DNA of 14,464 nt, taken from contig CAMKTW010000020.1 in assembly GCA_946415795.1 (NCBI GenBank), positions 1 through 14,464 of the forward strand, read 5' to 3'. The position numbers and the translations under genes were made by a program. The notes beneath the pieces are model-generated. The model saw only the letters and a list, made by a program, of their open reading frames with translations. It did not search any database and was not told the DNA's origin. Positions 1 to 4,702 of this stretch are shown in pieces. The stretch's first letter is position 1. Each line of letters opens with the position of its first letter. The DNA comes from an uncultured Bacteroidales bacterium (GTDB lineage Bacteria > Bacteroidota > Bacteroidia > Bacteroidales > UBA932).

Positions 1-1151
1 AGGATCCGTTCAACAACGTGGCACGTACCTGCATCGAGGCGATGGGCGCTGCCCTGGGTCATACCCAGTCACTGCACACCAACGCCCTTGACGAGGCAAT
101 TGCGCTGCCTACCGACTTCAGTGCGCGTATCGCCCGTAACACTCAGATTTACATCCAGGAAGAGACCTCCGTATGCAAGAGCGTTGACCCCTGGGCCGGT
201 TCTTACTATGTAGAGTCGCTCACCAACGAGATCGCACACTCCGCCTGGAAGCATATCCAGGAGGTGGAGGAGCTCGGCGGTATGGCAAAGGCCATCGAGA
301 CCGGCATCCCCAAACTCCGCATCGAGGAGGCCGCTGCACGCAAGCAGGCCCGCATCGACTCCGGCATCGAGAAAATCATCGGTATCAACGAGTTCGTGCT
401 TGACCACGAGGATCCCATCGAGATTCTTGACGTGGACAACACCAAGGTTCGCGAGAGCCAGGTGGCACGCCTCAAAGACCTCCGCGCAAAGCGTGACAAT
501 GCCGCTGTGGAGGCTGCCCTTGCCGCAATCACCAAGAGCGTGGAAACTGGCGAAGGCAACCTGCTTGAACTTGCCGTAGAGGCTGCCAAGTTGCGCGCGA
601 CCCTGGGTGAAATCAGCGACGCTTGTGAAAAAGTTGTAGGACGTTATAAAGCCGTAATCCGTATGAATACAGGTGTTTATTCTTCTGAAATCAAGAAGGA
701 CGCAGAATTCGAGAAAGCCAAGGAGATGGTGGCTTCTTTCGCAAAGAAGGAGGGCCGTCAGCCCCGCATAATGGTTGCCAAGCTCGGCCAGGACGGTCAC
801 GACCGCGGTGCCAAGGTGGTAGCCACCGGCTATGCCGACTGCGGCTTCGACGTGGATATGGGCCCGCTGTTCCAGACTCCCGAAGAGGCTGTGAAAGAGG
901 CTGTGGAGAATGACGTACACGTACTGGGCGTATCCTCGCTTGCAGCGGGTCACAAGACCCTCGTGCCGCAGGTTGTGGAGGAGCTCAAGAAGTACGGCCG
1001 CGAGGATATTATCGTAGTTGTGGGCGGCGTGATTCCGCCTCAGGATTACGACTTCCTCTATAAGAGCGGCGCAGCGGCCATCTTTGGCCCCGGCACCCGC
1101 ATCGCCAAGTGTGTCATCGAGATTATGAAGCTCCTGGGCGAGAAAGAATAG
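1..1151 (+). CDS. mutB: Methylmalonyl-CoA mutase large subunit, 3' part (5' end outside window)
   Basis: This enzyme interconverts (R)-methylmalonyl-CoA and succinyl-CoA with adenosylcobalamin, the key step of the succinate-propionate route in Bacteroidota. The reading frame enters at base 3 and gives 382 residues, a little over half of the roughly 710-residue family length, so the gene starts outside the window. The first part (DPFNNVARTCIEAMGA, TQSLHTNA, LPTDFSARIARNTQ) is the end of the substrate-binding TIM barrel. After a linker, the last 135 or so residues form the cobalamin-binding domain. Its DGHDRG motif (792-809) supplies the histidine (codon 798-800) that coordinates cobalt, followed by SLAAGH and VVGGVIPPQDY. 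The stop TAG is at 1149-1151, followed by an intrinsic terminator. The catalytic subunit carries both barrel and B12 domain, which favours mutB over the non-catalytic mutA. No disruption is visible. Confidence 0.97.
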   Translation, partial: DPFNNVARTCIEAMGAALGHTQSLHTNALDEAIALPTDFSARIARNTQIYIQEETSVCKSVDPWAGSYYVESLTNEIAHSAWKHIQEVEELGGMAKAIETGIPKLRIEEAAARKQARIDSGIEKIIGINEFVLDHEDPIEILDVDNTKVRESQVARLKDLRAKRDNAAVEAALAAITKSVETGEGNLLELAVEAAKLRATLGEISDACEKVVGRYKAVIRMNTGVYSSEIKKDAEFEKAKEMVASFAKKEGRQPRIMVAKLGQDGHDRGAKVVATGYADCGFDVDMGPLFQTPEEAVKEAVENDVHVLGVSSLAAGHKTLVPQVVEELKKYGREDIIVVVGGVIPPQDYDFLYKSGAAAIFGPGTRIAKCVIEIMKLLGEKE

Positions 1152-1171
1152 GGTTCACTGTTCTTCAAGAA

Positions 1172-1222
1172 GCGGGCAAGGTCTGTCCAAACGCCGGACA
1201 CCTTGCCCGCTTTCTTTTTTTT
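1172..1222 (+). terminator. Intrinsic terminator after mutB
   Basis: A perfect 10-bp stem (GCGGGCAAGG at 1172-1181 with CCTTGCCCGC at 1201-1210) continues through T1182-A1200 and, after a 2-nt bulge, GTCC (1185-1188) with GGAC (1196-1199), around a 7-nt loop. It is followed by a T-rich tract (TTTCTTTTTTTT, 1211-1222). This is a textbook Rho-independent terminator starting 21 nt after the mutB stop. Read from the minus strand the same stem is followed only by TTCTTGAAGAA, so it would be a weaker terminator for the convergent peptidase gene. Confidence 0.9.
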
Positions 1223-1299
1223 ACATCCCTATTAATCAGTTTATTACCTTTTATAATTGTACAAGGTCCCCCACTTTTCGTCAGACCTTGCCCACTATA

Positions 1300-1570
1300 G
1301 CCCGGTGCTACGCTTCGGCGGCACTTGCCTCTCTGAAACTTCCGTTCGCTTCCGCTCACTTCATCCCTCCCAACACATCCCGCGTCATCCGCTTCGCGTA
1401 TAACTTGTCTGCGTTGGGCCCCTCCCGTTTTACGAGGGCACGGGCGCCCACGGTTTCTTAGAGGCAAGTGCCGACCTCCGACTAAGCACCGGACAGAAAA
1501 TGCCGTAGCTTGAGCGAGTGCGGAACGGAATAGTGACGCAACTTTCAAACGAAAGGCTTCTGCCCGGTGC
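1300..1570. repeat. Intergenic inverted-repeat region, possible dispersed repeat or structured RNA
   Basis: This gene-free stretch sits between two convergent genes and contains nested inverted repeats. CCGGTGCT (1302-1309) pairs with AGCACCGG (1485-1492). GGCACTTGCCTCT (1320-1332) pairs perfectly with AGAGGCAAGTGCC (1460-1472). GAAAC (1335-1339) pairs with GTTTC (1453-1457), TGGGC (1415-1419) with GCCCA (1446-1450), and CCCTC (1420-1424) with GAGGG (1434-1438). Together these give a folded element of about 190 nt. The 9-mer GCCCGGTGC occurs directly repeated at 1300-1308 and 1562-1570. TTCCGTTC (1340-1347) also has its complement GAACGGAA at 1523-1530. Such nesting suits a MITE-like or other dispersed intergenic repeat, or a structured non-coding RNA. 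I recognise no named family. Bases 1223-1299, before this region, hold only the small inverted repeat described among the findings. Confidence 0.45.
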
Positions 1571-1580
1571 CTGGCCGGGC
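1562..1580 (-). terminator. Possible 3'-end hairpin of the M23 lipoprotein gene
   Basis: GCCCGG (1562-1567) and CCGGGC (1575-1580) form a 6-bp GC-rich stem with a 7-nt loop that begins at the last base of the peptidase stop codon on the minus strand. A second small hairpin follows (CTTTC 1542-1546 with GAAAG 1551-1555). Neither is followed by a U-rich tract on the minus strand, so this is not a canonical intrinsic terminator. It could instead stabilise the 3' end of the transcript. Confidence 0.25.
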
Positions 1581-2893
1581 TAGTTCCTGCTTAGCGGGGA
1601 AATAACCGCTTTGTGGTAGTAGGATACAACCTGCAGGCTGTCACGCATTTCAAAGGCACGGGCCTTGGCTGCCTCAAAGGCTGGCATATTCGCTTTTGAG
1701 ATGGGTTCGGCGGGCGGGGTGACCATTTTCAAGGGGTTCACTGGCTTGTTGTTCTCCCAGATGCGGAAGTCAAGGTGCGGGCCGGTGCAACGTCCGGTAG
1801 CGCCCACGTAGCCGATAACCTGGCCCTGCGCCACCCGCGCCCCCGGGCGGATTCCCTTGCCGAATCTGGAGAGATGCAGGTAAGCCGTGCGGTGTATGCG
1901 GTTGTGCTGGATGCGGACGGTGTTGCCTCCCGCCCCTTCGTATTTTGCCGACTGCACAACTCCGTCGCCGATGCTCACCACCGGTGTCCCCTTGGGCGCT
2001 GCATAATCTACACCAGTATGTGGCTGCACCCGGCGGGTCACAGGGTGACGGCGGGCATAGGAGAAGCCGGAACTGATGCGGGAGAACTTGAGAGGCGCCT
2101 TGAGGAACGCCTTTCGCGAGCCCTCGCCCTTTTCGTTCCAGTACTTGTTTCCTCCAGCCTTTCCGTCGTCAAAATAATATGCCGGATATTCCTTACCTGC
2201 GTGTATGAACGATGCGTAATAAACTTTGCCCACCTCTGTCACCTGGCCTTCGCACACCTGCGTTTCATACACAGCTTTGAAACTGTCCCCTTTCTGCAGG
2301 GCGAAGAAGTCTATGGTCCAGGCGTAGATGTCGGAGAGTTTTATGGCCAGCAGCGGGGTACACCCCGCCTTCTGTGTGTCATACCACAGGGAATTGTTGA
2401 TGGTCACCTCGTCATAATGGAGGTTTGTGACAATATCCTTCTCATCTACATAGACTTTCAGGGTATCCTGCAGCGAGAACACCACCACGCTGCGCCGGTC
2501 GCGGTCGTAAACCAGATAGGCCAGACGGTCGTCGCCGGTGGTGTCCGGTTCAAAATATGCGTGATACTGGTTGCCGACACGGATATTCTTCACATCGAAC
2601 ACTTTACGTCCCGCATCAATGAGTTCATTCACTGTGTTCTGCGGCACCCCCATCGACTCCATAATCACAGAGAAGTAATCACCCTCCTTGATTTCACCAT
2701 CTTCCACTGAATACATATCAACGGGAATGCCGTGCTCATAGACGTGCTCGTCTGACACCCCTTCAATCTCCCCGGAGTGAGGTTTGACGTGCGTCCGGGC
2801 CGGTTCTGGCGTGGATGGGGAGCTGCCCTTTGCACACCCCGCCGCCAAGGTGACCACCGCTGCAATGGCCATTATAGCTATTCTTGTATCCAT
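1580..2893 (-). CDS. Lipoprotein with C-terminal M23 (LytM-like) peptidase domain
   Basis: This is a predicted periplasmic, inner- or outer-membrane-anchored murein endopeptidase or endopeptidase-like regulator of 437 residues. I chose the ATG at 2891-2893 because it gives a type II signal peptide ending in the lipobox LAAGC (Cys20) and lies 21 nt after a perfect -7 element. The next residues (AKGSS) lack the charged surface-export signal of Bacteroidota surface lipoproteins, so a periplasm-facing location is likely. Residues about 60-120 resemble the OapA/LysM-like N-terminal module of MepM-type proteins, followed by a mixed middle domain. The M23 domain covers about residues 280-390: HTGVD (His292, Asp296), YLHL (His340) and GPHLDF (His373). 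The usual final motif is HxH, but the third zinc-ligand position is Asp375 here. A tail of about 45 residues follows. The gene is divergent from the dcw operon, which suggests a link with wall growth or division. The enzymatic activity is uncertain. Confidence 0.88.
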   Translation of the reverse strand: MDTRIAIMAIAAVVTLAAGCAKGSSPSTPEPARTHVKPHSGEIEGVSDEHVYEHGIPVDMYSVEDGEIKEGDYFSVIMESMGVPQNTVNELIDAGRKVFDVKNIRVGNQYHAYFEPDTTGDDRLAYLVYDRDRRSVVVFSLQDTLKVYVDEKDIVTNLHYDEVTINNSLWYDTQKAGCTPLLAIKLSDIYAWTIDFFALQKGDSFKAVYETQVCEGQVTEVGKVYYASFIHAGKEYPAYYFDDGKAGGNKYWNEKGEGSRKAFLKAPLKFSRISSGFSYARRHPVTRRVQPHTGVDYAAPKGTPVVSIGDGVVQSAKYEGAGGNTVRIQHNRIHRTAYLHLSRFGKGIRPGARVAQGQVIGYVGATGRCTGPHLDFRIWENNKPVNPLKMVTPPAEPISKANMPAFEAAKARAFEMRDSLQVVSYYHKAVISPLSRN

Positions 2894-2914
2894 AGTGAAA
2901 GTGATTTCTGAAGC

Positions 2915-2922
2915 CAAATTTA
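2915..2922 (-). promoter_or_regulatory. Bacteroidota -7 promoter element for the M23 lipoprotein gene
   Basis: On the minus strand the octamer reads TAAATTTG, a perfect match to the Bacteroidota -7 consensus TAnnTTTG. It ends 21 nt before the lipoprotein ATG, implying a leader of roughly 15 nt. No convincing -33 TTG or TTTG element is visible at the usual distance. The position also supports the chosen start codon, because a start further upstream would lie before the promoter. Confidence 0.6.
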
Positions 2923-2930
2923 AGCACTCA

Positions 2931-2970
2931 GGGAAAATTTTGGAAATAATTGTAAAAAAATGTAAAAAAT
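2931..2970. promoter_or_regulatory. Four 10-bp tandem units with A-tracts before mraZ; candidate MraZ operator
   Basis: Read as decamers, the stretch is GGGAAAATTT, TGGAAATAAT, TGTAAAAAAA and TGTAAAAAAT: four units of period 10 sharing a (T/G)G(G/T)AAA-like head. It lies 15 bp upstream of the mraZ -7 element and 8 bp upstream of the divergent -7 element. Known MraZ operators are short direct repeats of period about 10 bp just before mraZ (TGGG-type in E. coli, AAAGTG-type in Mycoplasma), so autoregulatory binding is plausible. Alternatively the A-tracts could act as an UP-like or bent element. The repeat is visible; its role is inference. Confidence 0.35.
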
Positions 2971-2985
2971 TCGAGAAAAGTATTT

Positions 2986-2993
2986 TACCTTTG
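2986..2993 (+). promoter_or_regulatory. Bacteroidota -7 promoter element for mraZ and the dcw operon
   Basis: TACCTTTG matches the Bacteroidota -7 consensus TAnnTTTG exactly and ends 23 nt before the mraZ ATG, implying a short leader of about 15-18 nt. No clear -33 TTG is present at standard spacing, since the upstream sequence is A-tract. It is the only strong promoter element I found on the plus strand near a gene start, which fits one promoter driving the whole downstream operon. Confidence 0.65.
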
Positions 2994-3016
2994 CATACAC
3001 ACATCACTCAATTTAT

Positions 3017-3463
3017 ATGACCATTTTTATCGGCGAATACAAGGCTAAGGTGGACGACAAGGGGAGACTGATCTTCCCGGCCGCCTTCAAGGCCATCTGC
3101 GGAGATAGCCTCAAGCAGGGTTTCGTCGTTAAAAAGACCTTGTTCGCAAACTGCCTCGAGATGTACTCTTACGAGGCGTGGGAAAAGGAGTCCGAGGCAG
3201 TGCGATCGAGGCTCAACCAATTCGACAGGGACGACGAGCGTTTCTGGCGTGCTTACACAAGCAACCGCACCTTTGTTGTTCCCGACGAGAAACTTGGCAG
3301 GATATCCATCCCCAAGGCTCTCCTCGAATCGGTCGGTATCGAAAAAGAGGCTGTATTTTGCGGACGGGACTTCAAGATTGAGATTTGGGCGAAGGACAGT
3401 CTTGAAAGCGCACAATTATCCGACGAAGAATATGTAGCACTGGCAGAAAAGACGCTTGGATAA
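3017..3463 (+). CDS. mraZ: MraZ transcriptional regulator of the dcw operon
   Basis: MraZ is a ring-forming DNA-binding protein of the SpoVT/AbrB fold. It is the usual first gene of dcw clusters and represses its own operon in the bacteria studied. The 148-residue length is normal. The two tandem half-domains are visible through their repeated signature: DDKGRLIFPAAFK (residues 13-25) and DEKLGRISIPKALLE (90-104), each with the D...GR pair typical of the family. The start at 3017 gives the family N-terminus (MTIFIGEYKAKVD). It lies 23 nt after the -7 element in an A/T-rich leader without a Shine-Dalgarno sequence. rsmH follows after 16 nt. Autoregulation through the decamer array at 2931-2970 is inferred. 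Confidence 0.97.
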   Translation: MTIFIGEYKAKVDDKGRLIFPAAFKAICGDSLKQGFVVKKTLFANCLEMYSYEAWEKESEAVRSRLNQFDRDDERFWRAYTSNRTFVVPDEKLGRISIPKALLESVGIEKEAVFCGRDFKIEIWAKDSLESAQLSDEEYVALAEKTLG

Positions 3464-3465
3464 GC

Positions 3466-3471
3466 AGGAGG
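3466..3471 (+). promoter_or_regulatory. Perfect Shine-Dalgarno sequence before rsmH
   Basis: AGGAGG stands 8 nt upstream of the rsmH ATG (3480) and just after the mraZ stop. This is a full anti-Shine-Dalgarno complement at ideal spacing, and it settles the start in favour of ATG 3480 over the in-frame TTG at 3456. It stands out because Bacteroidota seldom use such sites and none of the other dcw starts in this window has an equally complete, well-spaced one. Confidence 0.6.
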
Positions 3472-3479
3472 TAACGGTT

Positions 3480-4358
3480 ATGTCTGAATATCATACACCT
3501 GTTCTATTGAAAGAAAGTGTATCCGCCCTCTCTATCAAGCCAAGCGGCGTGTATGTAGATGCCACGTTCGGCGGAGGCGGCCATAGCAGGGCTATTTTAG
3601 AACAGTTATCGGACTCTGGAAGGCTGATTGCAATGGACCAGGACGGCGAGGCCCTGGCCAACGCCCCCGAAGACGGGCGGCTGATACTGGCGCACTCGAA
3701 CTTCAGGTTTATCCGCAATTGGATACTCTTTTACGGTTTTGAGGCCGCCGACGGCATTCTCGCCGACCTTGGCGTGTCGTCGCATCAGTTCGATACTGCT
3801 GAAAGAGGCTTCTCTTTCCGCTTTGACAGCGCGCTGGATATGCGGATGAACGCCGAATCGGGCAAGACAGCGAAAGATGTGCTCAACTCATATACGGAGG
3901 AGGCGCTGGAGCGCATCTTTCGCGAATATGGAGAGATAAACAACAGCCGGCTGGCGGCCAGGCTTGTATGCGAGAGGCGCGCAAGCGGGCCGATTGCCAC
4001 CACCGATGCACTGAACGCGGCGCTGGAGCGGGCCACCCCCCAGTTCGCGCAGCACAAATACCTGGCTAAGGTCTATCAGGCCCTGCGCATAGAGGTGAAC
4101 GACGAGATGCGGGCGCTGGAGCGCTTTATGGCGATGTCGGTGAAGTCACTTGCCCAGGGGGGAATCCTGGCGGTGATTACCTATCATTCGCTTGAGGACC
4201 GCATCGTTAAGAATGCCCTCAGATGTGCCATAACGCAAGGGGTGATGGAGAAGGTGACGGCGAAACCCGTCCTGCCGGCAGAAGAAGAGATAGCGGGCAA
4301 TACGCGCGCCCGGAGTGCCAAACTGCGCGTAGCAAGAAAAGTTGCAATGAAACGATAA
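3480..4358 (+). CDS. rsmH: 16S rRNA (cytosine-1402-N4)-methyltransferase RsmH (MraW)
   Basis: RsmH transfers a methyl group from S-adenosylmethionine to N4 of C1402 in the decoding centre of 16S rRNA. The product has 292 residues. It opens with MSEYHTPVLLKE, the family's conserved start, which together with AGGAGG supports ATG 3480. The SAM-binding glycine loop is DATFGGGGHSRAIL (residues 28-40). Further family signatures are ILADLGVSSHQFD (93-105), RGFSFR...LDMRMN (109-124), QALRIEVNDE (200-209) and ITYHSLEDRIVK (233-244). The basic C-terminus (RARSAKLRVARK) is also typical. It is the second gene of the operon, ending 7 nt before the ftsL-like gene. Nothing is missing. Confidence 0.97.
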   Translation: MSEYHTPVLLKESVSALSIKPSGVYVDATFGGGGHSRAILEQLSDSGRLIAMDQDGEALANAPEDGRLILAHSNFRFIRNWILFYGFEAADGILADLGVSSHQFDTAERGFSFRFDSALDMRMNAESGKTAKDVLNSYTEEALERIFREYGEINNSRLAARLVCERRASGPIATTDALNAALERATPQFAQHKYLAKVYQALRIEVNDEMRALERFMAMSVKSLAQGGILAVITYHSLEDRIVKNALRCAITQGVMEKVTAKPVLPAEEEIAGNTRARSAKLRVARKVAMKR

Positions 4359-4365
4359 AGGGTAT

Positions 4366-4701
4366 ATGAGCGGCAAGGGTAAGGCATTGTCCTGGTTCAC
4401 CGGTTTGTTCGGTGGAGAGTATATTGCAAAAAAAGGTGTTGACAGGCAAATCCTGTTCATCTTTTTCTGTTTTATACTGGTAAGCCTCTACCTGATGTGG
4501 GGACTCTGGGTAGAGGACCGTATGGCGCTCATAGACAAGAACGAGAAGATAATTGAAGAACTCCAGATCGAGTTCCACGAGAAAGATTTGCAACTCACCG
4601 GCCTGGATCAGCGTACCAGGATAGAGAAGATGTTGCTCTCAGGGGGCAACACCTCCCTGCATGCTCCCCAGGATCCGCCGCAACGTATTGTTATAGAATA
4701 A
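4366..4701 (+). CDS. ftsL: FtsL-like bitopic division protein
   Basis: This 111-residue protein is assigned mainly by position and topology. FtsL-type proteins bridge FtsB/FtsQ to the FtsW-FtsI septal synthase. It has a cytoplasmic N-terminus of about 27 residues, one transmembrane helix (about 28-47, ILFIFFCFILVSLYLMWGLW) and a charged, helix-prone periplasmic segment (about 50-90) suited to a short coiled coil. The proline-containing tail ends in PPQRIVIE, the kind of ending seen in Bacteroidota FtsL-like proteins. FtsL sequences are poorly conserved, so the identification rests on the slot between rsmH and ftsI. It ends 1 nt before the ftsI ATG (TAA G ATG), suggesting translational coupling and near-equal expression with its partner. 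Confidence 0.85.
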   Translation: MSGKGKALSWFTGLFGGEYIAKKGVDRQILFIFFCFILVSLYLMWGLWVEDRMALIDKNEKIIEELQIEFHEKDLQLTGLDQRTRIEKMLLSGGNTSLHAPQDPPQRIVIE

Positions 4702-4702
4702 G

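Noticed and set aside
1165..1548. Open frame of 127 codons on the minus strand in the intergenic region
   Set aside because: It runs through both the mutB terminator and the inverted-repeat region, has no recognisable domain, is rich in Arg and Cys as expected from random GC-rich DNA, and has no promoter or ribosome site.
2894..3007. Extension of the M23 lipoprotein to an upstream start at 3007
   Set aside because: It would place the start before the -7 element and bury the lipoprotein signal peptide 38 residues inside the protein. ATG 2893 gives a proper lipobox.
3456..3479. Alternative TTG start for rsmH
   Set aside because: The ATG at 3480 has AGGAGG at ideal spacing and gives the conserved RsmH N-terminus; the TTG lies inside mraZ.
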